A stretch of DNA of 38,220 nucleotides from the NCBI GenBank assembly GCA_003223425.1, contig QHVA01000035.1, forward strand, positions 1 through 38,220. The letters run 5' to 3'. The notes under the pieces were generated by a model, which saw nothing but the letters and a program-made list of their open reading frames with translations, was not told the origin of the DNA and did not search any database. The stretch comes from Gemmatimonadota bacterium. Its GTDB lineage: Bacteria > Gemmatimonadota > Gemmatimonadetes > Gemmatimonadales > Gemmatimonadaceae. Of this stretch, positions 1 through 9,307 are shown piece by piece. Both the position numbers and the translations under genes were made by a program. The number at the start of each line of letters is the position of its first letter. Within the stretch, counting starts at the first letter, position 1.

Positions 1-894
1 TGGCGAGGTGAGGTGTTCAGGCACGTCGGCGTGATCTCACGCGAGCTTGGCGATTACGTCAAGGCCGCCGAGTATCTCGGTAGGGCGTGTGAATGCGCGG
101 AGGAGGGCGAGGATCTTCTACTCAAGGCCGACGTGACCGAGCAGCTGGCCGAGCTTTACTGGACGCAGAAACGTCATCGCGACATGCTCGCCCATCTCAA
201 TCAGTCCCACGCGCTCTACACGCGGCTCAAGGCGCAGCACCGCGTCGCTCAGGTCGAGAAGCGAAACGCGGCGCTCGAAGCGCGCTTTCTGGAGATGGCG
301 CACCACTGGGGCGACTCGATTGAGAGTAAGGATCACTACACGCAGGGCCACTGCCAACGCGTGGCATTCTTTGCTTGCGTGCTCGCGGACAGCACCGGAA
401 TGGATTCACGCTCGCTTTTCTGGTTCAGGCTCGGCGCGCTCCTTCACGACATTGGGAAGATCATCGTACCGACCGAAGTGTTGAACAAGGCAGGAGATCT
501 CACCGAAGAGGAGTGGGCGATCATGAAGCGCCATCCTGAGGCGGGACTCGAGCTGGTCGCCGACATTGATTTTCCAGGCGACGTGCGCGCGATCATTCGC
601 AATCACCACGAGCGGTGGGACGGTACGGGGTATCCCGATGGCCTGAAGGGCGAGGCCATTCCTTTCGCCGCGCGCATTCTCTGCGTCGCCGACGTGTATG
701 ACGCGCTCACTACAGCGCGCTCATATCGAAACAGCCTGTCGCACGGCCGGGCGGCAGAAGTAATGCGCGCATCAAAGGGACAGTTCGATCCGCACCTACT
801 GGAGGCGTTTCTGGATTGGGCCGCGAGCACGAATGTCAGCGAGCACACTACACCACAGGGCGTCGCGACCTTTTCGATTGGGAATACGGTGTGA
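1..894 (+). CDS. TPR-like / HD-GYP domain protein (probable cyclic-di-GMP phosphodiesterase), 5' end probably outside the window
   Basis: Frame 1 is open from base 1 to TGA at 892-894. HD-GYP motifs: LLHDIGKI, RHPEAGLELV, NHHERWDGTGYPDGLKGEAIPFAARILCVADVYDALTTARSYR. Repeat-like helical N-terminus. Confidence 0.9.
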   Translation, partial: WRGEVFRHVGVISRELGDYVKAAEYLGRACECAEEGEDLLLKADVTEQLAELYWTQKRHRDMLAHLNQSHALYTRLKAQHRVAQVEKRNAALEARFLEMAHHWGDSIESKDHYTQGHCQRVAFFACVLADSTGMDSRSLFWFRLGALLHDIGKIIVPTEVLNKAGDLTEEEWAIMKRHPEAGLELVADIDFPGDVRAIIRNHHERWDGTGYPDGLKGEAIPFAARILCVADVYDALTTARSYRNSLSHGRAAEVMRASKGQFDPHLLEAFLDWAASTNVSEHTTPQGVATFSIGNTV

Positions 895-2504
895 AGCACG
901 CACGGTTCATTTTCTCGATCGCGCTCCTGGCGATCCTGATTGTCGGTGCGTGCTCGAGCGATAAACGTGTAGGTGGAACCATCGTGGTGTCGTCGGCTGC
1001 GGATGCCGACGTTCTTTTTCCGCCACTCACCCTGAGTCTCCAGGGCAAGCAGGTGGTCGATCAGATTTTCGACAACCTCGCTGATATTGGTGGGGCCCTC
1101 AACACGGTTAGCGACGCTGGATTCACGCCCCGCCTAGCTGATGGGTGGCGCTGGGCTTCCGACTCCATGTCGGTGGCGTTTCACGTCAATCCGCGAGCGA
1201 GATGGCACGATGGCGCTCCGGTCACCGCCGAGGATGTGCGATACACGTTTCAGCTCGTGAAGGATACTTCGCTCGCTTCGCCGCTCGCATCGACTCTGGA
1301 CAACGTCGATTCGGTGTCGGTGCCTGACTCGCTGACCGCAGTCGTCTGGTTTCGTCAACGCGCCCCGGACGCGTTTTTCAAAGTCGCGAGTCCGGTCGCA
1401 ATTCTTCCCGCGCACCTGCTGCGTGAGATCGCTCCTGCGAAACTCCGCGAGTCAACTTTCGCGCGCGCGCCAGTGGGAAGCGGCCGGTTCCGTTTCGCCG
1501 CATGGGATCGCGGCGCGCGTATCGTCTTGCAGGCAGACAGTGGCAACTATCGGGGCAGGCCCATTCCAGATCGCGTGATCTGGCTGGTCTCGCCGGATTA
1601 TCAGGCGGCGTCGCTGAGATTTCTCAACGGCGGGGCGGATTTCCTGGATCTTGTCAAGCCGGAGCTGATCGAGCAGGCGAAGGCGAAGGGCGCCGAGATC
1701 ATCGCGTCTCCGGGAAGTCTCGACTACGGCTACGTTGCGTTCAACCTGCGAAACGCGACCAACACCGGTCCGCATCCGATTTTTGGAGATCGCGAAACGC
1801 GTAGAGCGATGGTGATAGCGGTCGACCGATCCGCAATCGTGCGCAACGTGTTCGACACGCTCGGCCTCGTTGCTCACGGGCCCGCGACCAGAATATTGCC
1901 GACGAGCGACACCACGATTGGAATTCCGTACGATCCTCAGCGCTCCGCCCGGGCGCTCGATTCACTCGGCTGGAAGCGTGGACCCGATGGTCTCCGCGCG
2001 CGCGGTAACACTCAGCTCGCGTTCACGCTGATGGTGCCCATCTCGAGCCCGATTCGCAGAAAGATCGCGGTCCTGCTTCAGGAACAGTGGAGGAAGGCAG
2101 GTGCGAACGTTCGCGTGGAGGAGCTCGAGCTCAACACCTTTGGCGCCCGGATGGATGAGCGAAAGTTCGAGTCGCTGCTCAACGCGTGGCACATCGACCC
2201 CACGCCCTCGTCCGTACGTGAAGAGTGGGCCAGCTCCGAGATCAAGAAAGGTGGCTACAACGCCACGTCGTACCGTAGCGCGGCCTTCGATGCGGTTATA
2301 GACAGCGCGGTAAAAGAGATGAATCCTTCGCGCAGCGTCGACCTCTATCGTCGTGCGTACCGCATTCTCACCGATGATGCGCCAGCAATGTGGATTTACG
2401 AGCTACGCAACGTTCAGGGTGCGTCGAAGCGGATCCACCCAGTGGGGATCCGTCCCGACGCGTGGTGGGCGAAGCTGGCTGACTGGGGCGTCAGGGAGCG
2501 TTAG
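891..2504 (+). CDS. ABC transporter substrate-binding lipoprotein (peptide/nickel type, SBP_bac_5)
   Basis: ORF track starts at 816, but GTG at 891 gives a lipoprotein signal (VKHARFIFSIALLAILIVGAC) and a GTGA overlap with the upstream stop. Family-like segments: ADGWRWASDSMSVAFHVNPRARWHDGAPVTAEDVRYTFQ. Confidence 0.85.
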   Translation: MKHARFIFSIALLAILIVGACSSDKRVGGTIVVSSAADADVLFPPLTLSLQGKQVVDQIFDNLADIGGALNTVSDAGFTPRLADGWRWASDSMSVAFHVNPRARWHDGAPVTAEDVRYTFQLVKDTSLASPLASTLDNVDSVSVPDSLTAVVWFRQRAPDAFFKVASPVAILPAHLLREIAPAKLRESTFARAPVGSGRFRFAAWDRGARIVLQADSGNYRGRPIPDRVIWLVSPDYQAASLRFLNGGADFLDLVKPELIEQAKAKGAEIIASPGSLDYGYVAFNLRNATNTGPHPIFGDRETRRAMVIAVDRSAIVRNVFDTLGLVAHGPATRILPTSDTTIGIPYDPQRSARALDSLGWKRGPDGLRARGNTQLAFTLMVPISSPIRRKIAVLLQEQWRKAGANVRVEELELNTFGARMDERKFESLLNAWHIDPTPSSVREEWASSEIKKGGYNATSYRSAAFDAVIDSAVKEMNPSRSVDLYRRAYRILTDDAPAMWIYELRNVQGASKRIHPVGIRPDAWWAKLADWGVRER

Positions 2505-2854
2505 TAGCCGGAGCTGGCCGGGATAATAGCCAAGCTGTCTGGGCTAGTAACCGAGCTGTCTGGGCTAGTAACCGAGCTGTCTGGGGCAAAAGCCGGAGCT
2601 GTCGGGCTCTCGGGAAGTGCCAGAGCGCTTTCGTCGCATTCCCAATAGCCGTTGCCAACATCGAGGCAACCCTCCGGCGGGGTATCTCCGGAAGCGAGTA
2701 TGTAGCGGGTGTTGCTGGCGCCGTGCGGAGCTGCCTTCGCGGCCCGAGAAACCGGAGGCGCGGTGGAATTGGCGCACGCTGCTGTCGCGAGCAAGCAGGC
2801 GAAAATGGTCAGGCTGACAACGGCTCGTCTCATAAAGTAACTCACTTGGCGCAC
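2501..2854 (-). CDS. Small secreted lipoprotein-like protein of unknown function with SSVTSPD repeats
   Basis: 117 aa with signal peptide/lipobox-like LLATAAC. C-terminus contains tandem SSVTSPD. Stop codon overlaps the convergent stop of the upstream CDS. Confidence 0.55.
   Translation of the reverse strand: MRQVSYFMRRAVVSLTIFACLLATAACANSTAPPVSRAAKAAPHGASNTRYILASGDTPPEGCLDVGNGYWECDESALALPESPTAPAFAPDSSVTSPDSSVTSPDSLAIIPASSGY
2533..2587. repeat. 21-bp tandem repeat (agctgtctgggctagtaaccg, two full copies plus partial third)
   Basis: Copies at 2533-2553 and 2554-2574, partial from 2575; a degenerate further copy near 2596. Confidence 0.9.
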
Positions 2855-2931
2855 GGGGAATGGGTTGCTGGCCCATAGGCCAGCAATATTGCATCGAAAG
2901 CGACTTTTGGATATAAAGGACTTTCCAATTT

Positions 2932-2958
2932 GGAACCCCGGTCACAGACCGAGGTTCC
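2932..2958 (-). terminator. Terminator-like hairpin downstream of dnaK
   Basis: GGAACCCCGGTC-ACA-GACCGAGGTTCC: 11 bp plus one mismatch, 3-nt loop, 17 nt past the dnaK stop. No strong U-tract. Confidence 0.5.
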
Positions 2959-2974
2959 CCGCCTAGCGGAAATG

Positions 2975-4909
2975 CTACTTTTTCTCGTCGACGATCTCGT
3001 AGTCGGCTTCGACCACGTCGTCAGCGGGCTTGGCGCCCGCTTCGGCACCCGCTGCGCCAGCGGGCTGACCCGCCTCCGGCTGGGCACCAGCCTGGCCCTG
3101 CTGCTGATAGAACGCCTGACCCGCCTCGCTAAACACCTTCGTCAGCTCCTCCTGTGCGGCGCGGATCTCGTTCATATCGTCGCCACGGAGCGCTTTGCGT
3201 GCGCGCTCGATCGCGGCATCGATCTTCGCCTTCGTGTCGGCTGAGACCTTGTCGCCCCACTCTTTGACGTTCTTTTCGACCTCGTAGGTCATCGAGTCGA
3301 GGCGATTTCTTGCATCGATCGCCTCTCTCGCCTTCTTGTCTTCGGCGGCGTTCTTCTCCGCGTCCTTGACCATGCGGTCGATCTCGGCGTCGGAAAGTCC
3401 GCTTGAAGCCTCGATCCGGATCTTCTGCTCCTTGCCCGTGGCCTTGTCCTTCGCGGTCACGTGCAGGATTCCGTTGGCGTCGATATCGAAGGTAACCTCG
3501 ACCTGTGGCAGGCCGCGTGGTGCGGGCGGAATGCCGGTGAGCTGGAATTTGCCGATCGTCTTGTTGTACGTCGCCAGCTCGCGCTCACCCTGAAGAACAT
3601 GAATCTCCACTGTCGTCTGATTGTCATCAGCCGTCGAGAAGGTCTCGCTCTTCTTGGTCGGGATCGTGGTGTTGCGCGGGATCAGTACCGTGGTGACTCC
3701 CCCCAACGTCTCGATGCCAAGTGAAAGCGGAGTCACGTCGAGGAGCAGCACGTCCTTCTGCTCGCCGGTCAGAACCGCGCCCTGCACAGCGGCGCCGATC
3801 GCCACGACTTCATCGGGATTTACGCCCTTGTTTGGCTCCTTCCCGAAAAACTTCTTGACGATGTCCTGAACCTTCGGCATCCGCGTTTGCCCGCCGACAA
3901 GGATTACCTCGTCGATTTCGCCGGGCTTGAGACCTGCGTCCGCGAGCGCCTTTTCCATCGGTGGGATCGTACGCTGGATCAGATCATCGACTAATTGCTC
4001 GAGCTTTGCTCGCGTCAGCGAGTAATTGAGATGCTTGGGCCCGCTCTGGTCAGCGGTAATAAAAGGCAGGTTTATATCCGTCGACGGAGCTGTGCTCAGC
4101 TCCATCTTTGCCTTCTCACCCGCTTCCTTGAGGCGCTGCAGCGCCATTGGATCCTTCGATAGGTCGATCGCCTGGTCGCGCTTGAATTCGCTCACGAGCC
4201 AGTCAATCACTCGCTGATCGAAATCGTCACCGCCAAGGTGGGTGTCGCCATTTGTCGACTTCACCTCGAACTGGCGCGAGCCTTCGACATCGTAGAGCTC
4301 GAGGACGGAAATGTCGTAAGTGCCGCCGCCAAGGTCGAACACTGCGACCTTCTCGTCTTTCTTCTTGTCGAGGCCATATGCGAGTGCCGCGGCAGTCGGC
4401 TCGTTGATGATGCGAAGCACGTCGAGGCCGGCGATCTTGCCAGCGTCTTTGGTCGCTTGCCGCTGCGAGTCGTTGAAGTAAGCAGGCACAGTGATGACTG
4501 CTTTCTCGACCTTGTAGCCGAGGTAGTCTTCAGCGGTCTGCTTCATTTTCTGAAGAATCATCGCCGAGATCTCGGGCGGCGAGTAGCGCTTGCCCTGGAC
4601 TTCGACCATCGCGAGATCATTCGGTCCCGAGACGACTTTGTAGGGAACGCGCTTAATCTCGTCCGGTACTTCTGCGATCTTGCGCCCCATGAAGCGCTTG
4701 ATCGAAAAGACCGTGTTCTGCGGATTCGTTACTGCCTGTCTTTTTGCGATCTGACCAACGAGCCGCTCGCCGTCTTTCGTGAAGCCGACGACTGACGGCG
4801 TTGTGCGTCCACCTTCCGCGTTCGGGATGACGACGGGATCTCCGCCTTCCATCACCGCAACTACGGAATTCGTGGTACCGAGATCGATTCCAATTACTTT
4901 GTCAGCCAT
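2975..4909 (-). CDS. dnaK: Molecular chaperone DnaK (Hsp70)
   Basis: [23 protein letters not shown]..., [28 protein letters not shown]-terminal [15 protein letters not shown]. Start set at ATG 4909 rather than the ORF-track start at 5008. Confidence 0.98.
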   Translation of the reverse strand: MADKVIGIDLGTTNSVVAVMEGGDPVVIPNAEGGRTTPSVVGFTKDGERLVGQIAKRQAVTNPQNTVFSIKRFMGRKIAEVPDEIKRVPYKVVSGPNDLAMVEVQGKRYSPPEISAMILQKMKQTAEDYLGYKVEKAVITVPAYFNDSQRQATKDAGKIAGLDVLRIINEPTAAALAYGLDKKKDEKVAVFDLGGGTYDISVLELYDVEGSRQFEVKSTNGDTHLGGDDFDQRVIDWLVSEFKRDQAIDLSKDPMALQRLKEAGEKAKMELSTAPSTDINLPFITADQSGPKHLNYSLTRAKLEQLVDDLIQRTIPPMEKALADAGLKPGEIDEVILVGGQTRMPKVQDIVKKFFGKEPNKGVNPDEVVAIGAAVQGAVLTGEQKDVLLLDVTPLSLGIETLGGVTTVLIPRNTTIPTKKSETFSTADDNQTTVEIHVLQGERELATYNKTIGKFQLTGIPPAPRGLPQVEVTFDIDANGILHVTAKDKATGKEQKIRIEASSGLSDAEIDRMVKDAEKNAAEDKKAREAIDARNRLDSMTYEVEKNVKEWGDKVSADTKAKIDAAIERARKALRGDDMNEIRAAQEELTKVFSEAGQAFYQQQGQAGAQPEAGQPAGAAGAEAGAKPADDVVEADYEIVDEKK

Positions 4910-5117
4910 TCTGTAATTTCTCCCTGGAGCTGAAATCGCTCCGGTTTCAGGGTACTGCCGTTTTTTGGAGAACTGAGAGGCAAGGCCGGGGCCGCAAATC
5001 TCTGCCATAACGGCCGAGTTCGGAGCTTTTCGGAGCTATTGAGCGTGCCAACTTGCCGTTGATGGCCAGGTGCGCCATCTTGGCTCGCGTTCCCATTGAA
5101 TCTTCCGCGGAGGGACC

Positions 5118-5579
5118 ATGCTGTCGCGCCGCCTCACGCTCGCCTTCGTCCTCGCTGCCGCGGTGGACGTGTTCCCAAGTTTTGGCTGCGCGCAGGAAGC
5201 GAGAAACGCGGTCAGAATCGACGTGGTGGCCAATGACTACGCATTTCTGCCGTTACCAGCGCGGATAGCCTCCGGTCCGACAATGTTCACCTTCGTCAAT
5301 CAGGGGAAAGTCAATCACGAGATGAGCGTTGGCCGCCTGCGGCCCGGTGCGACGATCGAAGATCTCCTGAAAGTCTCCAGGGAGGGCGGGCGACTTCGCG
5401 ACCTGGTCACACGGTCGGTCGGGATTCTCGTTGCCGGACCTGGTAAGAGTCCTGACGGCCGGCTGCTCGTCGACCTGATTCCCGGCGAGACGTACCTGTT
5501 GTTCTGCAACTTCAAGGACACGCCCGATGCTCCGACCCACATGACGCTCGGGATGTACGCGACCTTCCGACCTCAGTAA
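5118..5579 (+). CDS. Secreted cupredoxin-like copper protein
   Basis: Signal peptide; PTMFTFVNQGKVNHEMSVGRL; candidate Cu ligands in LLFCNFKDTPDAPTHMTLGM (His, Cys, His, Met pattern). Confidence 0.6.
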   Translation: MLSRRLTLAFVLAAAVDVFPSFGCAQEARNAVRIDVVANDYAFLPLPARIASGPTMFTFVNQGKVNHEMSVGRLRPGATIEDLLKVSREGGRLRDLVTRSVGILVAGPGKSPDGRLLVDLIPGETYLLFCNFKDTPDAPTHMTLGMYATFRPQ

Positions 5580-5663
5580 AGTTTCCCGATCGTCGCACAC
5601 TGCTTGATCGCGCGACGCTAGTTTTCTTCCTAGCCGGTCGCGCACTCCTCCAACACCAGCTAG

Positions 5664-6410
5664 ATGATTCCGCTCAGCGACGAGCTACCGACAGTTCGCA
5701 CGCCATGGATGACTTACATCATCCTCGCAGTGATGCTGATCGTCTGGATTTTCGTGCAGGGAGCCGGATTTGATCAGCAAGCACTCGCCGCCAGCGTGTG
5801 CAACCTCGGGATGGTGCCGGGAGAGATCACGCACTTGGCGCCAATCGGCGAGGCAGTACCGCTGGGGCGGGGAATGGCGTGCGTCGTCGACAACGATCCG
5901 ATCAACCTCTTCACTCCCCTCATCTCGATGTTCCTCCACGGCGGGTGGGGACACATCCTGGGCAACGCGCTCTTTTTTTGGGTCTTTGGAAACAACATTG
6001 AGGACAGCCTCGGCCACTTTCGCTTCCTCGTTTTCTACCTCGTGTGCGGTCTGGCCGCCGCGGCGGCGCACATTATCGCCCAGCCCGCATCGCCGCTTCC
6101 AACCGTCGGTGCGTCAGGCGCCATTTCGGGAATTCTTGGCGCTTACCTGGTGCTGTATCCGAGAGTAAGAGTCCGGATGCTTTTTTTCTTTATCATCTTC
6201 TTCAAGGTGATTCCGATTCCTGCCTGGATGGTTCTCATCTGGTGGTTCTTCTGGCAGCTTGTAGCCGCGCTGCCGGAACTCAAGAACGGCGCAGACCTCA
6301 CCGGCGGCGTTGCGGTTTGGGCCCACCTCGGCGGTTTCGTTACAGGCGTGCTACTGGTGAAAATCTTCGAGAATCGCAGGTTAGTGATCCGGCGCACGAC
6401 CGCCGCGTAA
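5664..6410 (+). CDS. Rhomboid-family intramembrane serine protease
   Basis: Multiple hydrophobic helices, HGGWGHILGNALFFWVFGNNIED, catalytic GASGAISG and later HLGGFVTG. Confidence 0.92.
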   Translation: MIPLSDELPTVRTPWMTYIILAVMLIVWIFVQGAGFDQQALAASVCNLGMVPGEITHLAPIGEAVPLGRGMACVVDNDPINLFTPLISMFLHGGWGHILGNALFFWVFGNNIEDSLGHFRFLVFYLVCGLAAAAAHIIAQPASPLPTVGASGAISGILGAYLVLYPRVRVRMLFFFIIFFKVIPIPAWMVLIWWFFWQLVAALPELKNGADLTGGVAVWAHLGGFVTGVLLVKIFENRRLVIRRTTAA

Positions 6411-6435
6411 ACACGACCGAACACCACCCAAAGCA

Positions 6436-8580
6436 ATGACCGACCCTGCGCTGTTCCTCAATCGCGAGCTGAGTTGGCTCGAGTTCAACGGCAGAGTCCT
6501 GCACGAAGCAATCGACGACAGGAATCCGCTGCTCGAACGGCTCAAGTTTCTCGCGATCTTCAACACCAACCTCGACGAGTTCTACATGGTGAGGGTGGCA
6601 GGTCTCCGTCGGCAGGTCGCGGCTGGTGTTCATCACATTCCGCCCGACGGCATGTCGCCCGCGGATCAATTGGCTGCTATCAACGCCCGAGTGGGCGACC
6701 TGATGAGCGCGCAGCGTAGTCTGCTCTACGACACGCTCCTGCCCGCTCTGACCAGGCACGGTGTGAGTCTCGTAAGCATCGAAGACCTGACAGCCACCGA
6801 GTGGCAAACAGTAGATGAATTCTTCGAGGCGCAGGTCTTCCCGGTACTGACGCCACTCGCAGTCGATCCCGGCCACCCATTCCCGTACATCTCCAATCTG
6901 TCGCTCTCGCTGGCAGTGCAGATCCACGATCCCGAGAGCAACGCAGTGAGGTTCGCGCGGGTAAAAGTTCCGAAAAGCCTTCCGCGTTGGATCCCGTTTG
7001 GACGTGGCAACGCGTTCATTCCGCTCGAGCAGGTAATCGGTGCGAACCTTGGATCGCTCTTTCCAGGGATGGACATTCAGGGCTTCAACACGTTCCGCGT
7101 CACGCGGTATTCGGATCTCGAGCTATCTCACTCCGAAGACGACGACAATCTTCTCTCGCTTATCGAGGAGCAGGTCTTCCAGCGTCGCTTCGCGGAGGTC
7201 GTGCGCATCGAAGTGGAAAGCGGCATGCCGGAGTCGCTTCGACAGCTGCTCATGGAGGAGCTGCGTGAGGATCAGCCTGAAGAAATGCGCCCGCTCGCAG
7301 ATCCAGAATTGGTGGAGACCGGTCCGTTGCTGGACCTGGGCGACCTGATGACGCTCGCGTCTCTCGAGATCGCTGAGCTGCGTGATCCTCCATTCGTCCC
7401 CGCAACACCCCCCGAGCTCAAGGACCCCGCGAGAAGCATCTTCGATGTACTGAAGGAGAAGGATGTGATGGTCCACCATCCCTTCGATTCTTTTAACCTC
7501 TCGGTGGAGCAGTTCCTGTTGGCCGCGGCGACGGACGACAACGTTCTCGCCATCAAGATGACTTTGTATCGCACCTCGGGAGACACAGGTGTCGTGCGCG
7601 CGCTTACCGAAGCGGCGCAGCGGGGGAAGCAGGTTGCGGTTCTCTTCGAGCTCCAGGCGCGATTCGACGAAGCCAATAACATCACCTGGGCCAGAACCCT
7701 CGAGGATTATGGCGTGCACGTCGCTTACGGCCTGCCAGGTCTCAAGACTCACGCGAAAACGACCTTGGTAGTGAGGCGCGAGGCCGATGGCATCAAGCGC
7801 TACGCACACATTGGGTCGGGTAACTACAACTCGAAGACCGCCCGGATCTATACCGATATCGGACTGCTTACGAGCAGCCCGTCCATCGGCGCGGACCTCA
7901 CCGATCTCTTCAACGCGCTGACCGGGTTCTCGAGGCAGCGCCTCTACCGGAAGCTGCTGGTCGCGCCGCCGAACATGCGCTTCCGCTTCCTGGAAATGAT
8001 CGAGCGCGAAGCAGCTAACGCTCGGGAGGGAAAGCCTGCGCGCATCATTGCGAAGATGAACGCGCTCGTCGATGCGGAGATCATCGAGGCGCTATATGCG
8101 GCGTCGCAAGCGGGAGTGGAAATCGATCTCATCGTCCGGGGCATCTGTTGCCTGCGTCCCGGTGTTTCCGCCGTCAGCGACCGGATAAGGGTAGTCAGCA
8201 TCGTGGGAAGGTTTCTCGAGCACTCGCGGCTGTTCTATTTCGCCAACGGCGGGGACGAGCAATTCTACTTCGGTTCGGCCGATTGGATGCCGCGTAACCT
8301 CGATCGGAGGGTGGAAGCAGTTGCGCCCATCGATGATGTAACGCTCCATCCGCGACTGCATTCGCTGCTCGCCACCTGTCTCGCCGATAACCGGCAGGCG
8401 TGGGATCTCGCGGCGGACGGAACCTACACACAGCGCGTTCCCAACGGTGAGCCCGCGAGAGCAACACACCAGCTGCTGCTGGTTGACTCGTGGGGGATGG
8501 CCAAATCCGTCGATCAGAAATCCGGGGCCGCGGTTGGTCAAGGGGGCGACCTGAAATCGACGGTCCGCTTCACGACCTGA
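6436..8580 (+). CDS. ppk1: Polyphosphate kinase 1
   Basis: FLNRELSWLEFNGRVLHEA, NTNLDEFYMVRVAGL, LKTHAKTTLVVRREADGIKRYAHIGSGNYNSKTARIYTDIGLLT, SADWMPRNLDRRVE. Confidence 0.97.
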   Translation: MTDPALFLNRELSWLEFNGRVLHEAIDDRNPLLERLKFLAIFNTNLDEFYMVRVAGLRRQVAAGVHHIPPDGMSPADQLAAINARVGDLMSAQRSLLYDTLLPALTRHGVSLVSIEDLTATEWQTVDEFFEAQVFPVLTPLAVDPGHPFPYISNLSLSLAVQIHDPESNAVRFARVKVPKSLPRWIPFGRGNAFIPLEQVIGANLGSLFPGMDIQGFNTFRVTRYSDLELSHSEDDDNLLSLIEEQVFQRRFAEVVRIEVESGMPESLRQLLMEELREDQPEEMRPLADPELVETGPLLDLGDLMTLASLEIAELRDPPFVPATPPELKDPARSIFDVLKEKDVMVHHPFDSFNLSVEQFLLAAATDDNVLAIKMTLYRTSGDTGVVRALTEAAQRGKQVAVLFELQARFDEANNITWARTLEDYGVHVAYGLPGLKTHAKTTLVVRREADGIKRYAHIGSGNYNSKTARIYTDIGLLTSSPSIGADLTDLFNALTGFSRQRLYRKLLVAPPNMRFRFLEMIEREAANAREGKPARIIAKMNALVDAEIIEALYAASQAGVEIDLIVRGICCLRPGVSAVSDRIRVVSIVGRFLEHSRLFYFANGGDEQFYFGSADWMPRNLDRRVEAVAPIDDVTLHPRLHSLLATCLADNRQAWDLAADGTYTQRVPNGEPARATHQLLLVDSWGMAKSVDQKSGAAVGQGGDLKSTVRFTT

Positions 8581-8583
8581 ACG

Positions 8584-8617
8584 CGACATTCCGGACCGAT
8601 TAGTAGCTCGAATGTCG
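8584..8617 (+). terminator. Terminator-like inverted repeat just after ppk1
   Basis: CGACATTC (8584-8591) and GAATGTCG (8610-8617) are exact reverse complements, 4 nt after the ppk1 stop. No U-tract. Confidence 0.35.
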
Positions 8618-8695
8618 GGTCAAGGATAGATTCTTCGCGCACTAGAACTCGAGCGGACCTGTTCGAGTATTCTGGACTCTCACGGAGATCGTCCT

Positions 8696-9307
8696 TTGCG
8701 GATTCTACCTCGCGACGAAAAGTTCTACGACATGTTCACCGAGCTCGCGAAGAGACTGACCGGCTCGGCGAGCATCCTTCAGGAAATGTTTCAGAGCCCG
8801 ACGCAGCTCGACGCCAAAGTCACCGCCATCAAAGGGCTGGAGCACGAAGCCGACAATCTGACCCACGACATCATCGATCGCATCGACCGCACTTTTGTCA
8901 CTCCTTTTGACCGTGAGGACATCCACGCGCTGGCGTCGGAGCTGGACAACGTGATCGATTTGATCGATGGTACCGCCCGGCGCGCCCAGATATTCCGGAT
9001 CCAGAAGGCCCGCCCCGCCGCAGTAGTTCTCGCCGAGGTTCTTGCACGCGCCGGCAGTGCGGTGGAGGAGGGCGTGCGCAACATGAAGAATGCAAAGCAC
9101 GTCTACGCCATCAGCGAGAAGCTAAAGACCCTGGAGGAGGAGGGAGATGCCGTCTACCACGAAGCGATGGGGAAGCTTTTCGCCGAAGGGAGCGAGGCGA
9201 TCGACGTCATCAAGTGGAAGGATCTCTACGACAAGCTCGAGGACGCGCTCGACCAGTGTGAAGATGTGGGCAACGTACTGCACAGCATCGCACTGAAGAA
9301 CGCGTAG
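8696..9307 (+). CDS. DUF47 family (PhoU-like) protein, putative regulator of the adjacent PiT transporter
   Basis: TTG start; MRILPRDEKFYDMFTELAKRLT..., KGLEHEADNLTHDIIDRIDRTFVTPFDREDIHALASELDNVIDLIDGTARR. Stop overlaps the PiT start. Confidence 0.9.
   Translation: MRILPRDEKFYDMFTELAKRLTGSASILQEMFQSPTQLDAKVTAIKGLEHEADNLTHDIIDRIDRTFVTPFDREDIHALASELDNVIDLIDGTARRAQIFRIQKARPAAVVLAEVLARAGSAVEEGVRNMKNAKHVYAISEKLKTLEEEGDAVYHEAMGKLFAEGSEAIDVIKWKDLYDKLEDALDQCEDVGNVLHSIALKNA

Noticed and set aside
4238-4795. 185-aa plus-strand ORF inside dnaK antisense
   Set aside because: Shadow ORF of a strongly conserved dnaK sequence in high-GC DNA; no recognisable family or start context.
4910-5117. Possible CIRCE element or heat-shock promoter upstream of dnaK
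   Set aside because: No TTAGCACTC-N9-GAGTGCTAA-like inverted repeat found; only weak short repeats (e.g. TCGGAGCT twice near 5022-5038).
7123-7809. 228-aa minus-strand ORF inside ppk1
   Set aside because: Antisense shadow of ppk1 coding sequence.
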